In this document: piece after piece, positions 26,736 through 35,399 of the stretch
Position numbering within the stretch: position 1 is the stretch's first letter
Layout: every line of letters begins with the position of its first letter
Assembly (NCBI GenBank): GCA_013141125.1
Contig: JABFRO010000003.1
Span: 358,458-422,457, forward strand
Length of the DNA: 64,000 nucleotides
Origin: Methylophilaceae bacterium
GTDB lineage: Bacteria > Pseudomonadota > Gammaproteobacteria > Burkholderiales > Methylophilaceae
Direction: 5' to 3'
Notes under the pieces: generated by a model
Seen by the model: only the letters and a program-made list of their open reading frames with translations
The model's database searches: none
What the model was told of the DNA's origin: nothing
Position numbers and translations under genes: made by a program

Positions 26736-29279
26736 ATGACTACAGCTACGACAAAAACCGAAGTGAAACCTGCTAAAACCAAGTCTACGACGAAAGCCGG
26801 TACAAAAAAAACCGCCGTTAAACCGCCGGTATTGACTACAAAAAAAGCCTCTGTAGCACAGTCGATTCAAAATCATTTAGTATTTTCCTGTTTCAAAACC
26901 AACGGTGCGGCCACGCCGCGTGATTGGTATGAGGCCACGGCTCATACGGTGCGCGATCATGTGGTTGAGCGCTGGATCAAGACTTCCGATGCTTATTTCG
27001 AGCAGGATCCCAAGCGTATTTATTATTTATCGCTGGAATTTTTAATGGGTCGCATGATGATGAATGCGGCCTTGAATATCGACATGGCCGAACCGTTGCG
27101 TGAAGGGCTGGATCAACTTGGTCACAAGTTGGAAGATGCGATAGAAATGGAAATGGATGCCGCACTGGGTAATGGTGGCTTGGGTCGCTTGGCTGCGTGC
27201 TTTCTGGATTCCATGGCTACTATGGATATACCGGGTACAGGCTATGGCATTCGCTATGAATACGGTATGTTCAGGCAAGCTATTGTGGATGGCAAGCAGG
27301 TGGAAAATCCTGATAACTGGTTGCGCTATGGCAATGTTTGGGAATTTCAACGTCCTGAGAGTACTTATGTGATTCGTTTTTATGGACGTGTTGTTGATCT
27401 GCCTTTTGATGACGGCAAGCCGCATGAAACCAGCCATCACTGGGTAGATTCGGAGCATGTGGTGGCGATGGCCTACGATGTGCCAATTCCGGGCTATGGC
27501 ACGGATACAGTCAACACCTTGCGTTTATGGGCAGCCAAAGCCGCGCGTGAGTTTGATTTAGGCCACTTTAACGAAGGCAATTTTGAAAAGTCGGTTCAAG
27601 AGCGTAATGAAACAGAAAGCATCTCCAAAGTGCTATATCCGAATGATGCCTCGGCTTCCGGGCGCGAACTACGTTTAAAACAACAATATTTCTTTGTTTC
27701 CGCTTCCATTCAAGATATTTTGCGTCGCTTTTTAGCTAAACATAATGATTGGGATTTATTGCCGGAAAAGATTGCCATTCAATTAAATGATACACATCCG
27801 GCCATTGGCGTGGCTGAAATGATGTATCAACTGGTCGATTGTCATAATCTGCATTGGGATCATGCCTGGGGTTTGGTGGGCAAGATTTTCGCCTATACCA
27901 ATCACACCCTGATGCCAGAAGCGCTGGAAACCTGGCCGGTAGATATGTTTGGTAATTTATTGCCACGCCATCTGGAGATTATTTATGAAATCAATCATCG
28001 TTTTTTACAGATGGTGAACCATAAGTTCCCTGGTGACGCTGAATTGTTGGGGCGTGTTTCCATTATTGATGAAAGGCAAGGGCGTCGCGTACGCATGGCG
28101 CATCTGGCGGTTGTGGGCAGCCATACCGTCAACGGTGTGGCGGCGTTGCATAGTGAGCTTTTGAAAACAACACTGTTTGCCGATTTTAATCGTATTTATC
28201 CTGGCAAAATTACCAATGTGACTAACGGCATTACGCCGCGCCGTTGGTTGAATCAGGCTAATACCGGTTTAACCAGGCTGATTGCTTCAGCCATTGGTGA
28301 TGGCTTCCAGAAGGATTTGTCCAAGATTATCAAGCTGACACCGCTGGCAGATGATGCCGAGTTCCGTAAAGCTTTTCGCGAAGTCAAACATGCCAATAAA
28401 ATCCGCCTGGCGAATAAAATTGAAAAACTAACTGGCTTGAAACTGAATACCAACAGTTTGTTTGATATACAGATCAAACGTATTCATGAATATAAGCGCC
28501 AATTGCTGAATGTGCTGCATGTCATCACTTTGTATAACCGTATACGTTCTGGCCAAGCGCATGGAGCTATGCCACGTACGGTTATTTTTGGCGGTAAGGC
28601 TGCCCCCGGTTATTGGATAGCTAAGCAAATTATTCGGCTGATTAATGACGTAGCGGCAATCGTCAATGACGATCCGCTGGTGGGCGATAAACTTAAAGTC
28701 GTGTTCTATCCCAATTATGAAGTTTCTGCCGCAAAGTTGTTGTTCCCAGCAGGTGATTTATCCGAGCAGATTTCAACGGCGGGAACTGAAGCTTCCGGTA
28801 CCGGTAACATGAAAATGATGCTTAACGGAGCCCTCACCATAGGCACGTTGGATGGTGCTAACGTTGAGATGCAAGAAGAAGTGGGTGATGAAAACATCTT
28901 CATTTTCGGACTCACCACCGAGCAAGTGGCTGAAGTGAGAGCCAAGGGTTACAACCCCTATGATTACTACAATAGTAATGCAGAATTAAAACAAGTGCTG
29001 GACATGATAGACAGTGGTTTCTTCTCTGCAGAAGAACCCAATCGTTATCAGGCGATTGTGGATAATCTGCTGCGCAATGGTGATCATTACTTGTTGTTGG
29101 CTGATTATGCGAGCTATATTGCCACCCAGGATGAAGTGAGTGCGCTCTATCAGGATCAGGAAGAATGGTCACGTCGTGCCATACTTAATGTGGCACGAGT
29201 GAGCAAGTTCTCCAGCGACCGTACCATTAGCCAATACGCCAATGATATTTGGCATGTGAAGTCTTCAAAAGCTGAATAA
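26736..29279 (+). CDS. glgP: Glycogen/alpha-glucan phosphorylase
   Basis: 847 residues. It releases glucose 1-phosphate from glycogen. Family marks are YYLSLEFLMGRMM, GNGGLGRLAACFLDS, QLNDTHPAIGVAEMM, TNGITPRRWL and the PLP-lysine region EASGTGNMKMMLNGAL. The first 38 residues are an unusual Lys/Thr/Ala-rich tail (KTKSTTKAGTKKTAVKPP) absent from E. coli GlgP; the conserved domain begins near SIQNHLVFS. It follows the mutarotase gene and ends at a strong hairpin terminator. Confidence 0.97.
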   Translation: MTTATTKTEVKPAKTKSTTKAGTKKTAVKPPVLTTKKASVAQSIQNHLVFSCFKTNGAATPRDWYEATAHTVRDHVVERWIKTSDAYFEQDPKRIYYLSLEFLMGRMMMNAALNIDMAEPLREGLDQLGHKLEDAIEMEMDAALGNGGLGRLAACFLDSMATMDIPGTGYGIRYEYGMFRQAIVDGKQVENPDNWLRYGNVWEFQRPESTYVIRFYGRVVDLPFDDGKPHETSHHWVDSEHVVAMAYDVPIPGYGTDTVNTLRLWAAKAAREFDLGHFNEGNFEKSVQERNETESISKVLYPNDASASGRELRLKQQYFFVSASIQDILRRFLAKHNDWDLLPEKIAIQLNDTHPAIGVAEMMYQLVDCHNLHWDHAWGLVGKIFAYTNHTLMPEALETWPVDMFGNLLPRHLEIIYEINHRFLQMVNHKFPGDAELLGRVSIIDERQGRRVRMAHLAVVGSHTVNGVAALHSELLKTTLFADFNRIYPGKITNVTNGITPRRWLNQANTGLTRLIASAIGDGFQKDLSKIIKLTPLADDAEFRKAFREVKHANKIRLANKIEKLTGLKLNTNSLFDIQIKRIHEYKRQLLNVLHVITLYNRIRSGQAHGAMPRTVIFGGKAAPGYWIAKQIIRLINDVAAIVNDDPLVGDKLKVVFYPNYEVSAAKLLFPAGDLSEQISTAGTEASGTGNMKMMLNGALTIGTLDGANVEMQEEVGDENIFIFGLTTEQVAEVRAKGYNPYDYYNSNAELKQVLDMIDSGFFSAEEPNRYQAIVDNLLRNGDHYLLLADYASYIATQDEVSALYQDQEEWSRRAILNVARVSKFSSDRTISQYANDIWHVKSSKAE

Positions 29280-29316
29280 GCGTCTGAAGAAAAGAACGAA
29301 TAGTATGTGTAGAGCT

Positions 29317-29345
29317 TTAAGGGCAGGTTTCAAACCTGCCCTTAA
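29317..29345 (+). terminator. Rho-independent-like terminator after glgP
   Basis: A perfect inverted repeat TTAAGGGCAGGTTT / AAACCTGCCCTTAA around a single C, 37 bases after the glgP stop and ending 14-20 bases before the next gene. The A/T outer pairs give it symmetry on both strands. Confidence 0.75.
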
Positions 29346-29364
29346 TTAAACCGGGAGGATGATT

Positions 29365-30048
29365 ATGCAGCGAAAAATAGCTCTGTTAAGCATGGTGCTG
29401 TTTACTAATTACGCCAATGCTTTGGATATAGGTGATTTGAGCAATACCGAAGCCAGTGGTGGTTTGAAAGAGGCTTTGATTCAGGGTGCAGGCAAGGCTG
29501 TGGGCAAATTGGGTGCTGTCGATGGTTTTTTAGGTAACCCTGAAGTTAAAATTCCATTGCCTGGCTATTTAAAAAAAGCCGAGAAAACCATGCGCCTATT
29601 TGGCATGGGCAAGCAGGCTGATGAGTTGACGCTGAAAATGAACCGTGCCGCTGAAGCTGCAGTGCCTGAAGCCAAAGTGTTGCTGGTCGATGCGGTCAAA
29701 AAGATGAGCCTGGCGGATGCCAAGGGTATTCTAACTGGCGGTGATGATGCCGCCACCCAGTATTTCAAGAAAGTCACAGCAACGCCATTGGCCGAGAAGT
29801 TTTTACCGGTAGTCACCAAGGCCACCGCTAATGTGCAATTAGCCCAGCAATACAATAAATACGCTGAAATGGCTGGCAAATACGGTGTGGTAAACAAGGA
29901 TCAAGCTAGCATAGAGCAATACGTCACGCAAAAAACATTGGATGGCGTTTACTTGATGATTGCGCAGGAAGAAAAAGCTATTCGTACCGACCCGGTAGGG
30001 CAAGCGAGTGGCTTACTCAAAAAAGTGTTTGGCGCAGTTGCCAGATAA
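29365..30048 (+). CDS. DUF4197 domain protein, exported
   Basis: 227 residues from ATG 29365, with GGGAGG eight bases upstream (an ATG at 29359 is too close to it). Signal peptide QRKIALLSMVLFTNYANA. The mature protein matches DUF4197: GGLKEALIQGAGKAVGKLG, GYLKKAEKTMRLFG, MNRAAEAAVPEAK and DGVYLMIAQEEKAIRTDP. It is helical and periplasmic, and function is unknown. It has its own gap after the glgP terminator and no partner gene. Confidence 0.85.
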   Translation: MQRKIALLSMVLFTNYANALDIGDLSNTEASGGLKEALIQGAGKAVGKLGAVDGFLGNPEVKIPLPGYLKKAEKTMRLFGMGKQADELTLKMNRAAEAAVPEAKVLLVDAVKKMSLADAKGILTGGDDAATQYFKKVTATPLAEKFLPVVTKATANVQLAQQYNKYAEMAGKYGVVNKDQASIEQYVTQKTLDGVYLMIAQEEKAIRTDPVGQASGLLKKVFGAVAR

Positions 30049-30063
30049 ATCAGCGCCTCCCTA
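30045..30063 (+). repeat. Copy of the MITE end motif
   Basis: ATAAATCAGCGCCTCCCTA matches 20236-20254 at 18 of 19 positions and includes the DUF4197 stop codon. It may be a solo end left by a related small element. About 260 bases up to 30312 hold no gene, only the hairpin ATGCCGCC/GGCGGCAT (30151-30180) and a Fur box. Confidence 0.5.
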
Positions 30064-30265
30064 AGGCAAACGCAGTTTCATTTGCCGCTTATTAAAGGCG
30101 GCCAACTATTCTCTTTGCCCCCTCTTTGAGAAAATAATCCAAATATCAATATGCCGCCGTTGCGGCTCTGTGGGCGGCATCACAGGTTTAGTTGGTTTTC
30201 ATCGTTGATACGCAAATTACAGCAAGTAGCAGGATAAGCACCTTCCCCCTATTGTGTTTTTAAAT

Positions 30266-30284
30266 GAGAATGATTATCATTCGT
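30266..30284 (+). promoter_or_regulatory. Fur box upstream of porin gene
   Basis: GAGAATGATTATCATTCGT matches the 19-base Fur consensus at 14 positions and contains a perfect AATGAT-T-ATCATT palindrome. It lies 28 bases before the porin ATG, a position suited to iron-dependent repression of the porin/FMN/PepSY genes. Confidence 0.8.
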
Positions 30285-30312
30285 TTTTTTAAAGCTCATT
30301 AAGGTAATTAAC

Positions 30313-31551
30313 ATGCGTAAATCAATTTTAGGGGGGCTATTGGCTGCAATATTTTTTTCCAGCAATGCAATGGCTACCAGTGTTGAAGAAAAAATCGAGA
30401 TTTTGCAGCAGGAAATTGAAGCGCTTAAAGATCAGGTAGCTAATGCACCAAGTGGCAATAAAGCGGGTGGTATTCAATCTTTCAAAGATAAAACCACGAT
30501 AGGTGGTTACGGCGAGCTGCATTACAACAATTTTAGTGGTGGTGCGACCGATAAGGATATGGTTGATTTTCACCGTTTTGTGTTATTTTTCGGGCATCGA
30601 TTTAATGACTGGATCAGCTTCAAATCCGAATTTGAGATTGAACATGCCTTGGTGAGTGGCGATGGAAGTAGCAAGGGCAAGGTTGAATTGGAGCAGGCCT
30701 ATCTGGATTTCAACATTAATCCGCATTTCAATGCCAAGGCTGGTATTTTCCTGATTCCATTGGGTATGTTGAATGAAACGCATGAGCCACCCACTTTTTT
30801 CGGTGTAGAGCGTAATGAAATCGAAAGTCGCATTATTCCTTCTACCTGGTGGGAAGCGGGCGTAGGGGCTTATGGGGAAGTGATACCTGGTTTGAATTAT
30901 CAGTTGAATATCACATCTAGCCTGGATGCAGGAAAGCTCAAGGCCAATGATTTTAGTAAAGGTTTTCGTGATGCCAGGCGCAGTGTTTCTGAAGCGCCAG
31001 CGGAAAATATAGCGGTTTCCGGGGCGTTGAATTACACCGGCATTCCGGGGCTATTGATAGGTACCGCATTTTATACGGGTGCCACAGGACAGGATGGCGC
31101 ATCAAAGCCGGGACTGACCGGTGTGGATGCGCGTTTGACCTTATGGGATGTGCATGCGCGATATAATAAGGACAAGTTTGATATTCGTGCGCTTTATGCG
31201 CGTGGTCATTTGGACGATGCCGCTAAAATCAATGCGGCATTAGGTAATGGGGCAGGTAAAGGCGTGGCAACCTCATTTTATGGCTGGTATGTAGAAGGTG
31301 CTTACCATGTCTGGAAAAATGGCGAGCATGATCTGGCACCGTTTATTCGCTTTGAAAAATGGGATTTGCAGGATGAAGTACCTACTGGATCTATTAAAAA
31401 TCTGGCTTGGAGAAATAATGTATGGACGATAGGTGCTAATTATTGGCCACATCCACAAATTGTGCTGAAGGCAGACTACCAGTTATACGATCAGCCTGAT
31501 GGCACCAAAGGCGATAAGCGCTTTAATTTAGGCTTGGGCTATATGTTTTAA
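30313..31551 (+). CDS. Outer-membrane porin-like protein, Fur-controlled
   Basis: 412 residues. Signal peptide ending SSNAMA, then a short coiled coil (VEEKIEILQQEIEALKDQVA) as in trimeric phosphate-selective-type porins. A beta-barrel of alternating strands follows (TTIGGYGELHYNNF, FVLFFGHRFNDWISFKSEFE) and the protein ends with the terminal Phe of outer-membrane proteins (GLGYMF). The coiled coil plus barrel layout suggests OprO/OprP-like topology. The Fur box suggests a role in iron supply. The solute is unknown. First of three linked genes. Confidence 0.8.
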   Translation: MRKSILGGLLAAIFFSSNAMATSVEEKIEILQQEIEALKDQVANAPSGNKAGGIQSFKDKTTIGGYGELHYNNFSGGATDKDMVDFHRFVLFFGHRFNDWISFKSEFEIEHALVSGDGSSKGKVELEQAYLDFNINPHFNAKAGIFLIPLGMLNETHEPPTFFGVERNEIESRIIPSTWWEAGVGAYGEVIPGLNYQLNITSSLDAGKLKANDFSKGFRDARRSVSEAPAENIAVSGALNYTGIPGLLIGTAFYTGATGQDGASKPGLTGVDARLTLWDVHARYNKDKFDIRALYARGHLDDAAKINAALGNGAGKGVATSFYGWYVEGAYHVWKNGEHDLAPFIRFEKWDLQDEVPTGSIKNLAWRNNVWTIGANYWPHPQIVLKADYQLYDQPDGTKGDKRFNLGLGYMF

Positions 31552-31576
31552 ATGTATTTATTAAAGGTTGGGCATT

Positions 31577-32107
31577 GTGAATAGAGTCAAAAAACTGTTC
31601 TGTTTGTTATTCGTTGGCTTGTGGTGCTTGCCTTTGGCTCAGGCGTTGGAGATTTATCTCACGCCTGAGCAATTCTTGTCTGAAGTTTTTGCCAGCAATA
31701 TCCCTAAACCTGAGGTGCTATGGATCAGCAAGGATATAGCCAAATCGGCTGAAAAAATTCTCGGACATGCACCGGCACAATTACGTCAACGCTATTGGAA
31801 AAATTCTGAAAAGAGTGTCTGGATACTGGAGGAGATTGGCAAGGAGGAGCCAATAACTGCAGCTTATATGATAACAGGTGGAAAATTGGCGCAAGTAAAA
31901 GTGCTGGCTTATCGGGAAAGCCGGGGTGGCGAAGTGCGCTATCCCGCTTTTCTCAAGCAATATCAGGGGGCTGAATTGAAAGCGGAGAATTATTTAAATC
32001 GTACTATTGATGGTATTTCCGGCGCTACGCTGTCGGTCAGCGCCATGACCCGTATGGCGCGGCTGGCCTTGTATTTTGATCGCGTCAGCAGATCGGAATC
32101 ACCTTGA
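31577..32107 (+). CDS. FMN-binding domain protein, exported
   Basis: 176 residues from GTG 31577, with AAAGG about nine bases upstream; a TTG at 31568 is the alternative. Signal sequence KKLFCLLFVGLWCLPLAQA. The C-terminal FMN-binding domain carries RTIDGISGATLSVSAM, which matches the (S/D)GAT-x-S/T pattern where ApbE links FMN to Thr/Ser in RnfG/NqrC-type proteins. Located between a porin gene and a PepSY gene under a Fur box, so extracytoplasmic electron transfer, perhaps ferric reduction, is inferred. It overlaps the next gene by four bases. Confidence 0.82.
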   Translation: MNRVKKLFCLLFVGLWCLPLAQALEIYLTPEQFLSEVFASNIPKPEVLWISKDIAKSAEKILGHAPAQLRQRYWKNSEKSVWILEEIGKEEPITAAYMITGGKLAQVKVLAYRESRGGEVRYPAFLKQYQGAELKAENYLNRTIDGISGATLSVSAMTRMARLALYFDRVSRSESP

Positions 32108-32862
32108 CTCATTTAACCCGTGTGATCCGTTTTGTGCGCCATTGGCATGCGCGTTTGGGCGTGTTGCTAGCAATTTTCTTTCTGATACTTGCTGTTACCG
32201 GCTTGGCGTTAAATCATACCGATGCCTTGGGGCTGGCCAAACGCGAAATAAATGCTGCGTGGCTGATGCGCTGGTATGGGCTTGAATCTGCCGTACCTAA
32301 AGCTTATTTATTTAAAGATGGTTATCTCGCGGCGTTCGATGAACGCTGGGTGATGGATGGCCAGCGTTTGGCCGGGGCAAAACCAGTGCCAGTCGGTGCT
32401 ATAAGCTGGAGTGATCTGCGTGCAGTTGCAGAAAGGGATAATCTCTACCTGTTTATGCCGGATGGGCAAGTGCTTGATAAGCTTTCCGGGGCTGCGCTAC
32501 CGGGAAAAACCATAGAACAGCTTGGGCGTATGGGGAGCGAACTAGCCTTGAAAACCGAGCAGGGGATTTTTACAACCAGTGATGGATTGTCCTGGCAACC
32601 AGTAATTGCTAATGACAAGAGAATGGCAGAAGTGCGTTGGTCTGTTAAAACCAATCTGCCCAGTGCTACAGCGGCAGGATTAAACGAAATTTTAGCGCCA
32701 TCGTTACCATTGGAGCGCATTATTCTCGATTTGCATAGTGGTCGAATTTTTGGACATTATGGATGGATAGTGATGGATATTGCCGCGCTGGGTTTGGTGC
32801 TGTTGTCGTTATCTGGCGTGTGGATTTACTTGCGCAGTATCAGAAAAAGAAAAAATCACTGA
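32104..32862 (+). CDS. PepSY-associated transmembrane protein
   Basis: 252 residues, TTG start inside the preceding stop region. N-terminal helix VLLAIFFLILAVTGLALNH preceded by HWHARLG, a periplasmic middle domain of about 170 residues, and a C-terminal helix MDIAALGLVLLSLSGVWIYL. This is the short PepSY_TM layout found with flavinylated FMN-binding proteins. The His near the first helix could bind haem or quinone, but this is not shown. It is the likely membrane electron donor to the FMN protein. Confidence 0.8.
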   Translation: MTHLTRVIRFVRHWHARLGVLLAIFFLILAVTGLALNHTDALGLAKREINAAWLMRWYGLESAVPKAYLFKDGYLAAFDERWVMDGQRLAGAKPVPVGAISWSDLRAVAERDNLYLFMPDGQVLDKLSGAALPGKTIEQLGRMGSELALKTEQGIFTTSDGLSWQPVIANDKRMAEVRWSVKTNLPSATAAGLNEILAPSLPLERIILDLHSGRIFGHYGWIVMDIAALGLVLLSLSGVWIYLRSIRKRKNH

Positions 32863-32872
32863 TTTCGTTTTA

Positions 32873-32949
32873 GAGTAAACCAGTCTCTACACACGCCTTT
32901 CCCGCTTATTTTGAAATGCCTGGTTTACTCTGAAATGCCTGGTTTACTC
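32873..32949. terminator. Hairpin with tandem arm between convergent genes
   Basis: GAGTAAACCAG at 32873-32883 can pair with CTGGTTTACTC at 32920-32930 or with its second copy at 32939-32949. The second arm belongs to a 19-base tandem repeat (32912-32930, 32931-32949) that also forms the end of the NlpC/P60 gene. Likely a bidirectional terminator. Confidence 0.55.
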
Positions 32950-33492
32950 TGAAATGCTAGGCACAGCCTGATTACCTTCTTCCAGTCGGCGTGCACCCGA
33001 ATAGCGTTTGGACCAATAAGCGTCATCCAGACTGGTAACGTCAATATGTTTGCCAGAGCTGGGTGCATGTATAAATCGGTTATTGCCCATATAAATACCC
33101 ACATGTGAAATGGTATTTTTTAATGTATTAAAAAATACCAAGTCGCCCGGCTGTAATTGCGCCATGGGGATAGATTGACCCAATTGTGCCAATGCACGTG
33201 CGCTATGTGGCAAAGTCAAACTGGCGGCTTGTTGGAAAACATAGCGCACAAAGCCGCTACAATCGAAACCCGTTTCCGGCGAGCTGCCACCGGATTTATA
33301 TTTGATGCCGGTTAAACTAAGGGCATTCATGAGCACTTCTTGTGCAACGCTGGTCCAGGCTGTCCGCGTTGGCTCCTGCGTTTCTGTCTGATTCATCGGG
33401 TTGTTAAACGGTTCTGCCGCTTGAGAAGTAACACTGAGTAACACTAAAAAAGCCGCGCTTAGGCTCTGAGTTAGCTTGTTTGATCTATGCAT
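32944..33492 (-). CDS. NlpC/P60 family (C40) cell-wall peptidase
   Basis: 182 residues from ATG 33492; the frame extends to 33591 but the signal peptide begins at MHRSNKLTQSLSAAFLVLL. A gamma-D-glutamyl-diaminopimelate endopeptidase fold with catalytic Cys in GFDCSGFVRYVF, His in ISHVGIYMG and a third polar position at RFIHAPSSGKHI. It probably trims peptidoglycan in the periplasm. The last codons and stop (SISE) fall in a tandem repeat, as if the 3' end had been duplicated. Confidence 0.93.
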   Translation of the reverse strand: MHRSNKLTQSLSAAFLVLLSVTSQAAEPFNNPMNQTETQEPTRTAWTSVAQEVLMNALSLTGIKYKSGGSSPETGFDCSGFVRYVFQQAASLTLPHSARALAQLGQSIPMAQLQPGDLVFFNTLKNTISHVGIYMGNNRFIHAPSSGKHIDVTSLDDAYWSKRYSGARRLEEGNQAVPSISE

Positions 33493-33668
33493 GGGATAGA
33501 TTCTAAAAGGGAATGAGATGATTTGCAAACGATTGCTCCTTATTTTTCCAGTTTTGGCGTGATTGATGCTTGCAGCCTTCAGGCTATTCAATGCTTGCTT
33601 GGTGTTAGAATGTTAACGGCCAATGTTCACCACGTCTTTAATTTCCCTACTCAATAAGCCCAGCCCTC

Positions 33669-35363
33669 ATGATTCGTGAAACTCTTTCAGTAATGCGTGA
33701 TTTTGACCGCTTGCGTGCAATTACCAGTATTTTAATGCGCTATGGCTGGGGCGATATTGCCAAACAGCTAGGGAAAGGCAGTCTTATTAATTGGACTGGG
33801 CGGGCGATGAATTTCAAAGCCTCGCGCGAATTGATGCAATTGCCATCCGAGGTACGCGTGCGTTTGGCGATAGAGGAGCTTGGCCCTACTTTTGTTAAGC
33901 TTGGGCAAGTGCTGGCTACGCGACCGGATATTTTCCCCCAGAACTGGATTACTGAATTTTCCAAGTTACAGGATCAAGTACCGGCGGTAGCATTTGCTGA
34001 CTTATTGCCAGAACTGGAAAAAGCACTAGGGCAATCACCCTATGAGGTGTTTGTCGATTTTCAGCCGGAGCCAATTGCCGCAGCTTCCATTGCACAAGTG
34101 CATTTGGCCAAGCTGCAAGATGGCACACCGGTGGTGCTTAAAATACGCCGCCCGAAGGTACAGGAACGCATAGATGCCGATTTGCGTTTGCTGGCGCATA
34201 TAGGCCGTTTGCTGGAATCCGAGGTCGAAGAAGCCAAGCGTTTCCATCCGCGAGAAATAGTCGCGCAATTTGGCCGATCACTGAAAGCGGAGCTGGATCT
34301 GGCGTTGGAAGGCCGTAATACCGAGCGCTTCAGCCGCAATTTTGCCAAGGATGAAAATATAAAATTCGCCAAAATTCATTGGGATTTCACCAGTGAAAGC
34401 GTGTTGGTGATGGAGCGTATCAATGGTATCCCGGGACATCAACTCAAACAGGCCGCATCCGCTGGATTGGACTTGAAGTTACTGGCTGAACGTGGCGCAA
34501 ATGCCATTTTAAAGATGGTGTTGATTGATGGTTTTTTTCATGCAGACCCGCATCCCGGTAATGTGTTTTATCTGGTGAATAATCAGTTGGCAATTATAGA
34601 TTGTGGCATGGTGGGGCATATTACGCATGAACGCCGCAATCAGATTGCAGATTTATTGGCGGCTTTGGTATCGCAAGACGTAGACAGCATCCGTGACATT
34701 CTGATTGCCTGGGCGAGTGAGGCGGGTCTTTATGAATCCAAACTTGACGAGCGCAAGCTGGATGCTGATCTCGACGAATTTATTGGCAATTACGACAATG
34801 CACCTCTCAAGCACATACGCTTTAGTGCTTTGCTTAATGATTTAACGACTATCATGCGCGAGAATTATTTATCCGTACCACCAGACTTAACCATGTTGTT
34901 CAAGGCCTTGATTACCTTGGAAGGCTTGGGGAGGCAGTTGGATCCGGATTTTCAGATTATCAGTTACCTCACGCCTATCATCAAAAAAATTATTATTGGC
35001 CGTTATATGCCAGCCGCACTTTTTGAACGCGGTCGCCATGGCATTGCCAGTGTGGCCGGGGCTGTCACAGGTCTTCCCGGTGATGTTTCGCAGGTGCTGC
35101 GTGAAGCCGCACGCGGCCGTTTAAAGCTGAATCTTGATCTAAAACGTCTGGATCATTTCGGGCACCAGCTGGATCACAGCACCAATCGCATTGCTCTCGC
35201 CATGATTACGGCCGCGCTCATTGTCGGCTCTTCCGTTGTTATGACGGTAAATGGCGGCCCAACTATTTTTGGTTTGCCAGCTTTTGGTTTTTTGGGGTTC
35301 TTTTTTGCTTTTGTTATCGGCTTGGTGCTGGTTTTTTCCATCTGGCGCTCAGGGCGCGATTGA
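33669..35363 (+). CDS. ABC1/UbiB-AarF family atypical kinase-like protein
   Basis: 564 residues. The KxGQ motif (TFVKLGQVLATRPDIFP, about 76) and Ala-rich loop (AAASIAQVH) mark the ABC1/UbiB family. VVLKIRRP has the ATP lysine, FHADPHPGN the catalytic loop and IIDCGMVG the DFG-like motif. Two C-terminal membrane helices (LAMITAALIVGSSVVM and a second near 545) match UbiB, which supports ubiquinone synthesis. It is not embedded in a ubi operon, so it may be a paralog. It is 36 bases upstream of the rhomboid gene. Confidence 0.9.
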   Translation: MIRETLSVMRDFDRLRAITSILMRYGWGDIAKQLGKGSLINWTGRAMNFKASRELMQLPSEVRVRLAIEELGPTFVKLGQVLATRPDIFPQNWITEFSKLQDQVPAVAFADLLPELEKALGQSPYEVFVDFQPEPIAAASIAQVHLAKLQDGTPVVLKIRRPKVQERIDADLRLLAHIGRLLESEVEEAKRFHPREIVAQFGRSLKAELDLALEGRNTERFSRNFAKDENIKFAKIHWDFTSESVLVMERINGIPGHQLKQAASAGLDLKLLAERGANAILKMVLIDGFFHADPHPGNVFYLVNNQLAIIDCGMVGHITHERRNQIADLLAALVSQDVDSIRDILIAWASEAGLYESKLDERKLDADLDEFIGNYDNAPLKHIRFSALLNDLTTIMRENYLSVPPDLTMLFKALITLEGLGRQLDPDFQIISYLTPIIKKIIIGRYMPAALFERGRHGIASVAGAVTGLPGDVSQVLREAARGRLKLNLDLKRLDHFGHQLDHSTNRIALAMITAALIVGSSVVMTVNGGPTIFGLPAFGFLGFFFAFVIGLVLVFSIWRSGRD

Positions 35364-35399
35364 TGTGGTTTATGGTGCTGGAAAACGCAGGTCTTTTGT

